DNA from: Coffea arabica
Taxonomy: Eukaryota > Streptophyta > Magnoliopsida > Gentianales > Rubiaceae
Length of the DNA stretch: 64,000 nt
Direction: 5' to 3'
Assembly: GCF_036785885.1 (NCBI RefSeq)
Contig: NC_092320.1
Location: 21,515,557-21,579,556, forward strand
Positions 44,288 through 57,552 of the stretch are shown here, piece by piece. The notes under the pieces are model-generated. The model did not search any database. It had not been told where the DNA came from and saw only the letters and a program-made list of their open reading frames with translations. A program made the position numbers and the translations under genes. The stretch's first letter is position 1. The number at the start of each line of letters is the position of its first letter.

Positions 44288-46902
44288 TTGTGATCTCTGA
44301 TTGAAACATGAGAGGATAATGAAGTTTTGGATTATGATATGTATATGTAACAGCAAACCTTTAGAACATTGCATAAAATATGGGCACCTTAAAAAACAAA
44401 AAAAAACTATAGTGGAAACATCAATAAGACAAGCACGAATCAACATCCTTGGATTATCTATCCGGAAAAATGAGATTTTTGTGAAAAGGACACGAATTCA
44501 AGCCACATAAACTAAAACCAAGAAGCTCATTACAGACACAGATATCTTAGTACTCAATCAGCTGAAACGGTTCATGCTGTTTCTACTCCTTAACCAATTA
44601 ATTATATAAAAAGAAAAAAAAGAATTTGCAGATAGTATTAGCCAATTGTAGAGGATCCACAAAGTTCAAGGCAACTGTAGCACTTGAAGGAGCAACCATC
44701 TATATCAGTTTGCTAAGGCATTGGGGAGACAACCCTCATAACTTCACATCATTTGTACTTAACTAGCAAATTCATTGAATATGACACCAAGGACAAGTAG
44801 AGGCGACAGCTTAAGAGCTTCAACCACTACACTGAATTATCTTCTGTGTTTTCAATAATTTAATCCCCTCAAAATGGGATACAACTTTAACTTCCTACAA
44901 TAATCCAGGCAGCAAAGTTACAAAGTGTCTTTCTTTAACTTATTCTTGAAGAGGAGGGCCAGAAATCTAGCAGTAGTTGGTGAGGAAGATGGTAAGAATT
45001 GCATTCTCATCCCTCATCAGCGAGGAAATTAAACTCATCATCAAATAGAAAACAGAATTCATTAACGGAAACAGAACTCTGGTAGCTAGGGTTATTATCA
45101 TATATCTTTACAGTCTTTAATCAAGTTATGATGCAAACCACTTACTAAAAAAAACCCTTCCTTAAACAAAGCACAAGGATTGCAAATCTTGATATCAAAC
45201 CAAGAACTGATATGCCTTCTACTAGATATATGATCTGTTACTTCAACAGGCTTTCTTGCAAGCATTTCAATCATATTCTAGTATGACATAGCTTATTACC
45301 TGAAACTAAACTGGTAGCTGCTGAGGATAGATGAAAGGAGAACAAGACTGAAGTGTTCCCTGCTGCGACTCCAGTGGTCTGTATTGACCTCAAAGTTGAG
45401 GTGATTTTCCAGTTCTGTATCACTCAAATTCCAACTTCAAGAAGTTGACAGCACCAGGAAAGTCGAAGTTGTAGGAAAGATCGATCTCCACGGCAGTTTA
45501 AAGTCGGTGCACTTTGAAAAGTCTTCCCACGAGTAAGGACTAGCATTTATTTTTAGTAGACCTTGGAATTTCAAAGAGGATAGCATGCCGACGTAGCAAT
45601 TCCCTCCTTCATTTTCATTTTCTTTTATATTACCATAAGCTTGTACGTTATTAATGTGACAATTCCTGTGCTTTTTGTACTAAAGCTTGTCAACCTGGTA
45701 CCAAAATTCTGGTACAGCCCGCTGGACGAAACCGAATATTCATCCTCTGCCTCTAATTATATCATCAAAAATATCTCATTTGGTTGAACATAAATCTTGA
45801 AAAATTGTGGCATTGCAACATCCAAATTTACTAACTTGAAGGTAACAAAAGTCAAAGAGCGAAAGAAACACATTCAAAGTTCTTGTAAACAAATAGAGCT
45901 GCTAGAGAGCAGCTCTTTAGTAATTGGATGAAATGCTCACTTGAACTTGGTCAACATGGGCTCGAGTCTAGCTCGAGCATGCTTTGCTAAGATAACGAGC
46001 CAAACTCGAGCACATTAGTGTGTGTGTATGTGTTTTTTTTTTCCCCAAATTGGAGTTCAAGCTTGAGCTCGTCTTATGTTAAGACTTGAGTTCGATCAAT
46101 TGTGTGGCTATCAAGCAAGCTCGAGTTGAGCTCAATTTTAGCCTTTATAGATCTCAAGTTCTGATTTTAATTCTCAATCAAGTTCGAGTTCGAGTTCAAG
46201 CGAAACTATTTCTCACTAGTTCCAGCTTGAGCAGAGCGCTAATTCGTGCTCTGCTTGCCTCATTTACACCCTCAATGGTTAAGGCAACAATAGTTTAGTT
46301 CGTAACACTAAAGCATTTTGGTTCACTAAGTCACCCCTATGTAGTAATCAATGCCTTATTTTTCACCTCAAGAGAGAAACATTAGAAAATTTTTGAAACA
46401 ATCCAGATCATGTATTTATTTGTTTTTTTTTTCTTCTCTCTTTTGTATGGAGCAATATCACATATCCAATTTGCATGAAGACTGACAGCTAAAAGGTTTA
46501 ATACAAACTGTACTCAATTTGATTCATGCAAAAATAAAAATGTACTGGTATTAAGATTCTTGCATAGAAACATATGTACCATCACTCCTAGATTTGAAAA
46601 AAAAAAAAACCAAAAGAAAACGATTTCTTCACGTCACATGCTACTTACAAATTGAGATAAGAGATAGAGAAAACTTGTAATAATGTCAACTTGATGAAAA
46701 AAGGAAGACAATGGCACACCCCTTGAGAACTAGGCTCTTCTATTTTGGACAGACATTGAAGAAAATAACAAAACAAAGCCTAGTTTTGATTTTGCTATCT
46801 TTTTCCCTTTTTGTCTTTTTTATTTTGTTTTTGCTGCAGATGGGTGGCCGGAGAGCAGAGGAACTAGGTGCTGAAAATAATTTGCGTGGATACCTTGTGG
46901 CT
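44288..46902. other. Upstream region of the F-box gene and spacer
   Basis: Probably includes the F-box gene's 5' untranslated exon and promoter, but I cannot place a TATA box. About 45.90-46.28 kb is a CTCGAG/GAGCTC-rich repeat block. Otherwise no gene seen. Confidence 0.5.
45895..46280. repeat. CTCGAGC-rich repeat, probably a hAT-derived MITE
   Basis: Many variants of GCTCGAG, TCGAGTT and GAGCTC in both orientations; the right side ends CATTTACACCCTC, similar to the GTGTAAATG termini of a widespread plant MITE class. No target-site duplication found. Confidence 0.45.
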
Positions 46903-47223
46903 TTATGCCATATCACCCAATTTACATGCAAATAAGCTCTGTAAATCCTGTTGCAGGTTAATGTAAAAAACGAAACATATACAGCACCACCACCATCCAG
47001 TAGCGGCAGCTGGTGGGCTGTTGCTGGCAGTATATTCAGCAGGTGCATTCACAGCAACAGCGCCTCCGCGGACAGCACTGCAACCACCACCATCACCACA
47101 ACTACCCGAGTCCTCAGCTCCAACTCCTCCCCTTGAAGCTGGAAGAGCAACTGCTAAGGCAAGCATGAGGCAAATAATAGCAACCCCTAGACAAACTTTC
47201 ATGGAGGACTTCATCTCATACAT
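46903..47223 (-). CDS. Candidate small secreted protein (106 aa)
   Basis: The frame from ATG 47223 begins MYEMKSSMKV and has a clear hydrophobic signal segment (VCLGVAIICLMLALAVALPA, about residues 10-29) with an Ala-rich cleavage region. Next comes a Gly/Cys stretch (EDSGSCGDGGGCS) and an Ala/Pro-rich part. The C-terminal third (WWWCCICFVFYINLQQD) is odd and may be intronic or untranslated read-through, so the true end may differ. I recognise no family. Opposite-strand frames overlap it, and without transcript evidence it could be chance. Confidence 0.4.
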   Translation of the reverse strand: MYEMKSSMKVCLGVAIICLMLALAVALPASRGGVGAEDSGSCGDGGGCSAVRGGAVAVNAPAEYTASNSPPAAATGWWWCCICFVFYINLQQDLQSLFACKLGDMA

Positions 47224-48606
47224 ATCAGTTTTGCACTTTTATTCTAGCCCAAGAGAGTCTTGTAAATAACTGAGCTCCAACTTTCAATGCATTTATGCAT
47301 CTTTTTATAACATAATCACTGTTTAAGTAGACAACCCAAGGTGTGATCAGAATACTAAAATATGAACATTTCCTGGCAGTCAAGAGAATCCAGTTTTTGT
47401 ACGTAAAATTGAGCATGAAAATCGGAGCTTGAGAACAAAAGAAGCTTAGCTAGTAGTTTTTTGGGTTAGTTACATATATGTCATATACAATCAGCTAGGA
47501 CAAACATTAAAGACTTGATCTTGTGGTCTTCTCATTAAATTTTGATAACAAAATTTCATTCCACTTGCAATTAAATTTCCCATGGGATTTGACAATAGTG
47601 CGTATTGATGATCGGGAATAAACTAAGGGAAGTTCTCTAGTTGGCAAACGATTGGCAAACGTGAAGGAAAATCCTCTAGGATCACAGTCAAATGTCGAAG
47701 TAAAACCTTTAATTTGAAAGAAGGAAAAAAAAATCCAAGTACCAAAGGGTCAACGGGTACCATAATATTGTATCCAGGCAATGTGGAAAAAGTTGTCCTT
47801 TGAAGGTTAAATTGATATTACAAATATTCCCAGCTAGTATTCTGTACTAAGCCAAATTTGGATCTAAATCCAGAAACTAGATCAGACTTGGGTTCAAATC
47901 TGTGGAGACTCATGACTAGTGGAACTGCATTGTGCCTGAGAGGCATAGCCGATTCTGACACCATGCTAGCACAATGCTATGGGCTCACACTACCTGCAGC
48001 ATAAAACATTCAATTGCAGTGCTCTTACAACTGGCTAGACCAAAACGCAGTCAGGACTCAGGAGGCTTTTAGGATACTGCAGTCTCCTACCTAACTGATG
48101 TTTTGGCATTTAACTTGAGATTAAACTCAATTTCAAGCTGATCTTGGTACTTCGACTCATTTGCGCCCCCCATAATATAATCGTTGGTACGTTTATGCCC
48201 CAGCTAGGAAAGAGTTAAAGGCACCCTAGACCAAAAGCCAAAAATTTTCCTTGGACTCGCTTTAATGACATGCTGCAATCTTGCAAATTGCAGACAGATT
48301 TAATACCAACCTTTTTACCAATGAATCAGGGAGACACAGCAACCAGATTTGAGTCAGCAGGAGCATACAGGCATACCCTATGGCGGAGTTACAAGCAAAT
48401 ACTGGGAAAAAAATTAGTTAAAAAAGAATTAGTAGATCTCAAGTTATCAATAGCGAAAAGGGAACATCTCCAAAACCTACAAGAACCAAGAAATCAGTCT
48501 TCAACCTACATTTGACTGGCAAGCCTAATTTTGAATACGAAGAAAATGATGTGGTCAATTTATAACCGCATTGCTTGAAAGCAATTCTGCAACCAGAAAA
48601 TTGACC
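47224..48606. other. Spacer, no gene seen
   Basis: AT-rich sequence between the small secreted candidate and the end of PPR copy 2. The last few hundred bases are probably the PPR 3' untranslated region and flank. Confidence 0.5.
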
Positions 48607-51600
48607 TTAATCGAGCAAGTCTGAAACTGCCGTCTTTTTAAAGGGATCCACCTGAGCCAATTGAGCTGCCAACGCTCTGTTGGGGAATATATTGTCGGCC
48701 TTCATCCTCTCATGGAAACCATATACAGGGGTCTTGGCATTAATATAGGCCTGAACAACCGATTGATACTGTCGAATACGGGATACATACCCCACTTTTC
48801 TCATCTTGTGGAACAGCTTCTCAGTATTGTGTACATCACCTCTCTTCGAATACTGATCCATAATGGCCATAAAAGAACTAAACAGTGGTCTCATCCGGTT
48901 CTGTTCTGCAGCCTTCTGTAGTATGGAGTCAGCCTTTTCCACTTCACCAGCATCAACATAAAGCTTAACAAGCGCATCCCAAGTCAGTGGCCCTATATAG
49001 CAGTTACTATCGGCCATCCGCTTCACAAGATCCTTTCCTTTGTCCAGCAATTTCTGATTTGCATAGACTTTCAGTAGAGCCGAATAGTGCTTCCCAGACA
49101 GCTTACTCCATTTTTTTGCCATAGATTCAAAGACTGCTTCTGCTTCTTCGACCTTCTTTAGCTTTCCCCAAGCTTCAATAGCTGCTAGGCATTCCAGAAG
49201 CCGCGGTCTAGATTCACAAACTTTCCATATTCTGTGAACTTCATCAGCTTTTCCAAGGTCTGCATATAGACGAAGGAAAGAGTGGCAGGCCCAACGGTTT
49301 TCTTTTATATCTACTCCCTCCATCTCCTGCAACAGACTCTCAGCTTTCTCCTTTAGCCCGCCAGAGATGTAGTGCCTAGCTAATAAGGCTTTTGTTGCAA
49401 AATCAGGTTTTATGTCGTCATCCTTCATTGTCTCCACAATTTTTTCCATCCCAGTAATGTCATTTGATTGACCTTTAGCGTCTATCAAAATTTTATATGT
49501 GAAGAGGGAAGGCTTTACATTATCCTTCTCCATCAACAACAGAACATCAGCAATTTTCTTCTTATCACACCTCTTATACAAAAGCAGCAACTGGTTACAA
49601 GCAAAGCTAGTAATTGGGAACTCCAGATCCTTCATCTTATTGAAAACATCCTCAGCCTTTTTCAGATTTGCTACAGTCACACAATTAGCTAATAGAGTAC
49701 GATAAAGAATTTCACCTCTGAAGGATTTTGGGATGTTCTGAATGTAATTTTCTGCCTTCTCAATACCACGCACTTTGGCAATCAAATCAAGACGAGAAGC
49801 ATATTCTCTCTCACCAAACTCATGACCACCTTTCAACTCCAACCACTCTGAGAGCTGTCCCAAGAAAATAAGTAAATAAGAGCATAAGTAACTCTAGAAA
49901 CACAGAGGAGCATGATACAGATTAGATGAAATTATGTGTGCGTCAATCAGATGCTAAAATATCTGTTCAGAATGTTTGTAAATCTTTCAAAACGATACAC
50001 TTGAAGTAGACATAAGAAGCGATCCCCAGAAAATGTTGTTGTCCTCAACACATGGAAAAGTAGATAAGGAGCATTTGGTTACAAGAAATTTTTTCTGATA
50101 CTTCCCAGTTTAGCGCATAGCACTGAGCAGAGTCTGACACACACTGTTTAAACTGGTCCACACCACTCAAATAATAGTATTAAATCTTAGAAGAGTATCC
50201 TTTCCCTCCATTGTTGCATATCTAACCTCAAGCATCACTTCAAACCAGTCTAATATCGGTGGCATGTCCCATACATGACATGATGTATGCTACACCTTAA
50301 CCATACAGCCAATTAAAAATATAATTTAACCAAGAAAACGTCTATTGTTAATATAATTCATACTGCTATGTAACCTCAACAGTGCAGAATCAGAACATGT
50401 GCCTGATTTTGGGAGATTTTTATTAGGATAAGCCAGAATACCACAATTCCCCTTTTTTCCAGAGTTTGGCTCATAGAGCATTTACAAGGATAAAATGGGC
50501 AGAAGCACTAAGTATGCGACTCTTTACAATAAAAATGTAACATACTAGCAATTTCTAAACTGTTCAAACCAGGATCATAGCAAAGGGACTCAATGACTAC
50601 ATGATCAACAACTATTATGCAGAGCTGAGGACACCGTCCCTACTGCTCTTGAGAGGTGAAGAGTGACAGAGAGAGAGAGAGAACTTGGTCTTTGATTGTT
50701 AATCAGAAACAGATTACTACTATGATCTCAAAGGATGAAAAAACTTGAGGTATTTGAATGCTAATAACTAATACCTAGCATATCCATGTTTGAATGTCCA
50801 TAACCATGCCAAAGTTGGCCAAAATTTCCTAGTTGACTGCACTCTATGTTACCTGTATTCAGCTATGAGTGTCGGCACTGTTACATGTCTAAGAGTTGGA
50901 TGTGTTATTTTCTAAAATCAGGGGTATATGGGACAAGGGAACAAGTGCCAGGATATGGGTAGTGGGATGTTTTCATAATATACATATAGATATAGTATGC
51001 AAGAAGTTATGCTCTGTAGTATTTTTAAAATGAAAAGATAATTTCTTAAATTTAATACGCAATACTTATCCATGATATTTTATTAGCGAAGCAGTTGGTC
51101 TAATTGTGTTATGTTATGTTTAGCATTTATTGTCTGGTAAGGCGAAGACTTAGAAAGCTTTGACCTGTTAAAAAGCTTGACCTTAGGGAGTTTTTAACTG
51201 ACCAAGACCACTAAATTTTCACATAACTGCCAAGCAAGCATAAGAATAAAAAATTTGTCTGGTTTTGAGACCAATATTGCTTTTGATGCTTTAAATGTCA
51301 CTAACAGTTTATATTCACATAACTGCCACGCAAGCATAAGAATAAAAAATTTGTCTGGTTTTGAGACCAATATTGCTTTTGATGCTTTAAATGTCACTAA
51401 CAGTTTATATTGGTAGATTAGACCCACCAACCATTGTCCTGGTTCTCATGACTATCCTATCATTTGCTATTCTGTCATTGCTGTGTAATCATCTTCTGCC
51501 CCCAAAGTAGTTAGAATTTTAACTTTCCTCAATCTTTCGCTATGCAAAAGCCAATTTCATCTTTCTACCTTTAGTTCTTCTTGGGAACACCTTTAATGTA

Positions 51601-54600
51601 GAGAGTGGGTTATTGCAGCCACCTATTCACCGATGATAAGCAAGCCATCAACCTCTACCAAGTCAGACCCAACACTTTCCAAGGTCAACGCACCCATTCA
51701 AATCTGACTGGAACCGATCCAGATTCCAGACCCATACCCCATGTCAACCATTGTCATACTGTTGCTACTTGGACTACACATAATGAAAACAGACAACTAG
51801 AAAACCATAAAGAGGGTACCAATAAATCATCACAAACATCTAATTTCTGCTGTGTTCTTGGATAAACACCGGCTATTAAGTTCTTGAAGCCAAAAACATG
51901 TTAAAAAACTAGCTAACAACTTACTTTCTCCCAAAGACTCAGACTGCAAAGAGAAAACTTCCCACCTCCAAATAGAAAGGCATAAGATCTCCATAGATAA
52001 AGAACTTCCTTTAAAGGTGATCAAGAACAAGACAACCTCTCTATAGGGATATACTTTAATATATCGAGTATCAGGTGAAGATACTAATAAGAGGGATACA
52101 AGTGTACAACATGGATACCATAAGGCCTTAAACAAAATAGTCTGGTTTGTTACTTAAAGTAACATACTGTGCTTGTTTGGTTAGAAATAAATTCATTATA
52201 TCTCTTTCCAAGCTGATGCAATTTAAAATGTCTTCATTTGCTTATTTATGTCTGCTTTTAGTTTAATTTATGCTTTATACAAGCTGTTTTTATGAGTTCT
52301 ACACATACAGATGCCTACAGAACCATTGTGTGCAAATTCTTAAACAATTTTTCCAAGATGATATCTTTTAGGCAGCTCTCCAAAAGCTAAAACCAGCTCA
52401 AAACATGCTTACACGACCAACAGTAAAATAGAGAAACAGAAAACCAGTAACCTAGTCTATAGCTATGACTATCAAAAACAAAGCAATGTTCTAAATATTA
52501 TGGCCAAATCTGCACACCATATACAGCAGGTATAAGATCAAATTACCTGCAAAGCCCTCCCAAACATCCGTCGCTTGCGCAGATTGAGCATGGTATATGC
52601 TATTTCAGAGCGGGTCACTTCATTTCCTTCTTCAAGCCATTTGTCTACAACCTTATGAACAGATAAACCTGGAGCAGCCAAAATGACCTTGAACAATTCT
52701 GATGAAGCAGTTTTCTGCAGAGTTTTCTTGCCTTTGTCGTCCTCAGCATCTGATAATTCCAGCTCATCTTGAGGTTTGTCCAACCCAATGTCATCATCAT
52801 CCTCTTCAGAGAGTTCTGGTTCAGAGATTAAATCATCCTCATTTCTGTGCGTTGCATCACTTTCATTAGTGATATTAGAGGTAGTTGAAGTTTCAAGTTC
52901 AGAAAACCCATCCTCCAAATCATCATCATCATCTTCTCCACTGCTCTTTGTGCCAGCCTGAGAAGCAAAACTGCGGGTACCCAGAAGTAATTTTGGAGAA
53001 TCACATGTTGTGTTGAAGAATCGTGTCAGAGACAAATGCTTATTGGATATCATTTGATGAGGTCCAGTATATCCTGAATTGCAGTTCTCCACTATGCACC
53101 TTGCTGTTTCTAATTCATTGCAAATTTGGGAAGTCCCAACCCTAAAACTTTGTTTCCTAGATACAAAATAATAAACTTAATCAGTAAAGGACTATGTAGT
53201 CAATATTGTCTAGACAAGCAATCCAGCAATTTTTCCTTAACATTAATTAACATTAATGACATTCAAGCACTGAAAGAGGCAAGAACTAAATAAAAATAAA
53301 AATAAACCACTTACTGTAACTGTGTCTGGAGTAACCCTATTTAAGCCTTGCTATAAGTTAAAAAGACCCTGACCAGAAGCAGCATGGCTCCCATTTTAGG
53401 AGTAACTCTATTTGGACCTTGCTATAAGTTAAAAAAATCCCTGACCAGAGGCAGCAAAGGAATCATGGTTCCCATGTTAGGACCACTAAATCCCAAGACG
53501 ACTAGATCAGTTTTTTAACATGTAGAAAGATGCAGGTGATGTAGAACAGATGATGGAACACTAAACTAATTCAAGGAGGCAAAACAACAAGCCCAAGCTC
53601 CAAATCTACTCAACTAGGCAGACCAAGTTGCCTCTAAATTTGTACTTCTCCAATAAACCAAATGGCATTAGAAGACATCACCTTTGCATTTTTCTTAAGG
53701 CATTATCTCTTTTAGGTGGGAATTCCAAACTAATGATGCACCCACAATTCTGGGGAGATTACACCTTAAATGAACATCTCTAGTGGGATTGATCGAACCT
53801 GTAACCTTCATTAGACAATTCACTATCCCTGGTTTCTCTGATTAAACTAGAAGTCAGCTAAGGAAGCACGTAAAGCACTCAACAAGTTTCATCATTTTAT
53901 CACTAAGAAAAATTCTTATTCCACAAATGCATATACAAAATAAATACCAAATTAAAAATACCAGAGAAATTATTCGGAACTCATGCAAGGAGATATGCAA
54001 GTACTGAAATATGTGCTTGGCAACAGCAGGGGCAAAGAAACTAAAATTAAACTACATTAGCATCTTACAACCTTCCAAACTAATATCAGCTTCTTTTGAA
54101 TCTAAACTTTCCCAGTAAATTTAGTATTTCAACTAAACAAAGATACACTAAACTTCATACTGGTCGAAATATTAGCAGCTGAATGTTTAAAAATCTAAGC
54201 CCACAGTTAGGCACATAAAATGAAAATCTCATAATCTGCTGCTAAAATGCGTAATCAGTCATTTGACTAACTGGTTTCACAACCTCAAATCACCAGAGGA
54301 CACCTTTTAACCCCTAGGCCATCGAGAGAGAGGAGAAAATAACTGCTGAAGTTCCCAAGCACCTCCCAATAAAGCTAAAAGTCATCAGATTCAGCCCTTT
54401 CCCTTTACAACTTCAGAAGTTTCCTTCTCTCGTAAGCGCATAAGTTCACTTAATGAACTATTCGTGAGTTCAAAAATAGCTGATAAAATAATTAATGGTG
54501 TTAAGAAGATACGAAATTGACTTCCGCGATTCCAAAGAGCTGAAAGCTAATATCTAGCTAAGAAATTGCAGATACCTAAATCAATCTTTCTAGATCAAGA

Positions 54601-55064
54601 AACTGCATTCTTTACATATCCATACAGTACTTTGTTCTTAATAGAAATAGAGAAAAAAGGTAGGGTGGGGTTTGGGGCGAGAGGTGTTCTGAAATCCCGT
54701 CTCCAAGTATCGCTATTTCCACAAAAAGCTGATTCCAAAAATTCCCTTCTAAATTTTTCCTTTTTCTAACCAAAAAAAAAAACCTCAAAATTACAAATTA
54801 AATTGCATAATCAACTAAATACTCCAATCAAAGCCCCATACATTAAAACCCTCATCGCAAAAACACTCCATAAACAAACAAACAAACAAAAAAGAAAGAA
54901 ACTAATATGCTTAAAAAACAAAAGGGCATTTCTTAAGCCCTTTAAAACCCACACATAAAAAGAACAAAAGAAAGTTGATAATAGAAGTAAAAAAGCACAT
55001 AGAGGAAGAGAAGGAGGGAAGCCTACCGGAAAGGATTAAAGGCTCGACGAAGAGGCAACATCAT
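48607..55064 (-). CDS. P-class PPR protein, mitochondrial (At1g80270-like)
   Basis: Three exons: 55064-55027, 53156-52547 and 49854-48607; GT...AG introns of about 1.9 and 2.7 kb, and the joined frame is 631 residues. The N-terminus (MMLPLRRAFNPFRKQSFRVG) is Arg-rich with few acids, as in a mitochondrial targeting peptide. An acidic linker (residues about 65-150, with EDDDDDLEDGFSE and SEEDDDDIGLD) follows. Tandem 35-residue P-type repeats fill most of exon 3, for example KPSLFTYKILIDAKGQSND. No E, DYW or other C-terminal editing domain; it ends AQVDPFKKTAVSDLLD. The order and the acidic linker fit the At1g80270/At1g15480/At3g15590 group, in which At1g80270 (PPR596) affects editing of mitochondrial rps3. 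It should bind organellar RNA; the target here is unknown. Upstream of the start lies CT-rich promoter sequence without a TATA box. It is the intact member of a pair. Confidence 0.92.
51218..51409 (+). repeat. 96-bp tandem duplication in a PPR intron
   Basis: Two copies, 51218-51313 and 51314-51409, differing at about one base (CCAAGCA against CCACGCA). It lies in intron 2 of the intact PPR gene and is not seen in the corresponding intron of copy 1, so it is recent. Confidence 0.88.
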
Positions 55065-55326
55065 CACAATTGATTTTTGCCTTTGGCTTTGATTTGAGAG
55101 GGCTTGCCGAGTAGAAATGAGGAGAGTAGATAGAATGTGTGTTGAAATGCGGAAGAAGAAGAGAAGAGAAAAGGAGAGAGAGTGAGAGTGGTCAAATGCT
55201 TAAACCCTAACAAAAGCCCCATCAGCTTTGGTTTGGTGATGGTTTAGATATTTTTGGGAAAATGGAGGGTAGAATGGAGAATTTGGTAATGGTGATGCAT
55301 TTTTTTTTTTTTTGGCAATATTGATG

Positions 55327-57543
55327 GGGTAAATAACCAATTTCGTCCCTAAACCTTTTTCTAGAGTTAATTTAGTCCTTAACTTTTATTTTTGGTCAAT
55401 TTAATACATTAACTTAATTTTCAAGTCCAATTAAGACCTTCTGCTGCGCCACCATCTAAAAGCAATTTAGCTCCTAATTTAACAATTAAATAAGAGCATT
55501 TTGGAAACTTTGGATTATCTCTCCTCTCCGCTATCAACCTTCGTCACCACCCACCCACTTCTTTCTTCTTCTCCTTTCATCCCTTTCTCCCCACCCTCTT
55601 TCCCTACCTTTGAATTTACATTGTAATTGAGAAAGTAGGAGAGATAATTTGCAAATGCTGTAAAAAAAAAGGGTGCTGTAATTCTTCTGCTTCCTTGAAT
55701 AAGTGGGAATGGGGCTAGGGAGTAAGGGAGATTCAATTGCCATTCTCGTCTTTTTTTTTTTTTTCTACTCAGGAGGTATTCGAGGTTCGGGTATCTCGAA
55801 CTCGACTAATCCCCTTGAGACCTGAGAGGAAATGTCCCATCCTCTCGAACCGGTAATCACTGAGACTCAATCCCTGACGGAGAAGAATGGACAATGGGAT
55901 CTTAGAAGGCTTTCCGTGATTAATCGAACTGCCCAGGGGGGCAATTGCCATTCTCATCGTTTCCTACTCTTATTCATTCTTTTCCGATGCGATGCTATCA
56001 ATTTCCCTCAAGAGTTGATGTTCATGGTGCTCCAGTGTTGTTTCCTCGAACTGGTGGTTTTTCAACTTTTTATCAATGGGCCTATTGTGACGTATACTAA
56101 TTTCAAATGTACAGTGACTGTTCCTCTCTAGCCGTGGTGGAAGTTCCACTTAGCCTCAATATACACTCTTATACAGTTTCCATATATTTCCAATGTCAAG
56201 GAAAAAATTAGCAAATGGTAATAGACTTGCAACCCTGTAGCAAGGACCCCAATGAAAGAACTCCCTACTTTTCCTTTCTTTTTTTTTTTTTTAATTCCCT
56301 CTGGTGGTTTGAGCACATTTACTAAATAAGCCAGTCAGATAGACAACTACATTGTTTAACAGGAGTCATAAAACAGTTTCCCCAACGCTAGTCACTGATT
56401 AGCCAGGGATTTCTGAGACCTACCGTAACCCATTCTGCTATGAAGCTGTTGTAAAATAAAAGCATAGTTTCGGTCCGAGAGAAATACTACTGTTATGCAC
56501 CATGAGCATCAATTCTTAGCAGCGGACCATGGAGAGATGTTAGGTGATAGTACTTGATCTTAGAGGTGTGAATTGAAATCGAAATCGGTGATTCGGAACT
56601 GTAAAATAGAAATTTTTGGAAATTTTGGTATCATAATTTTCGACCGATTTCAATTTCGAATTCACCAACTTTCAATTCAAATTCGTTTCGAATTCAATTC
56701 GAAATTCCGTAAATTCTGATTTTACCGAATTCATGAATATAGAAATTATTATTATTATATAAATGTTATATTATATATATATATAATATTATATATAATA
56801 TATATGCAAACGAAATTGAAATCGAAATAGGAATTTCGAATCACCGAATTCAAGAATATAAAAATTATTATTATAATATAAATGTTATATTATATATATG
56901 AAAAATGGATTTAAAATTGAAATAGGAATTCCGAATTCCGATTTCGATTTTGATTTCAATTTCAAATAGTGAATTTGAAATCGGAAATTCCGATTTGAAA
57001 ATTTCCATTACTGAATTCGACCCCGATTTCATCTAATTCGAAATCGGATAGTCCGATATCCATTCCGAATTCAATTAGAATTCGGTCGATAAATCGAAAT
57101 TTTTCGATTTTGCACACTCCTACTTGATCTCCATAAATATCACATCTTTGGTGGGTTACTGGGAAAGAGGGTGACTGAGGAAAGTAGTCGACGGAAAGAG
57201 AAAGGGAAGGAAGGGAAGGCGGTGGCAAGGAAGGAGAAGGTAGAGGAAGGGTTAAGAAGTTAATTAAAAATACCTTTAAAAAGTTTTAAATTAAATACTA
57301 CCCCGAATGCTAATGATTGTTTTAATTTACTTAGTTTGATTACAATTCACACCTGAAGTTCCCGAAACACCCTTGTTTAACTGTTAACTTAGAAATCCAA
57401 TTGCTTTTAGATGGTGGTGCTGCCGCCGCAAAGTAACTTAATTGAATTCAAAAATTAAATTAAGGAGCAAATTGGTCAAAAATAAAAGTTATGAACTAAA
57501 TCGACTCTAGAAAAAGTTTAGGGCCGAAATTGGCCCTTTTCCC
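55327..57543. mobile_element. Mutator-like element, non-autonomous
   Basis: 2217 bp, ends GGGTAAATAACCAATTTCG and inverted CCGAAATTGGCCCTTTTCCC; inverted repeats of about 190 bp. 9-bp target duplication with one mismatch (ATATTGATG at 55318-55326, ATATTGGTG at 57544-57552). No transposase frame. A GC-richer stretch at about 55770-56130 may be captured host sequence; I do not recognise it. A hAT MITE is nested at 56561-57122. The subterminal text matches the element starting at 63702. Confidence 0.85.
56561..57122. mobile_element. hAT-type MITE nested in the Mutator-like element
   Basis: 562 bp; ends TAGAGGTGTG and, inverted, CACACTCCTA; perfect 8-bp target duplication CTTGATCT (56553-56560, 57123-57130). 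The interior is a repeated GAAATCGAAATTCCGAAT-like sequence with short AT runs. 8-bp target and TAGGNGTGTG end mark the hAT superfamily. Confidence 0.9.
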
Positions 57544-57552
57544 ATATTGGTG

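Noticed and set aside
48270..48515. 81-codon plus frame upstream of the PPR stop
   Set aside because: Low-complexity reading of the 3' flank without similarity to any family I know.
51194..51430. 78-codon minus frame that repeats itself
   Set aside because: It arises from the 96-bp tandem duplication in an intron.
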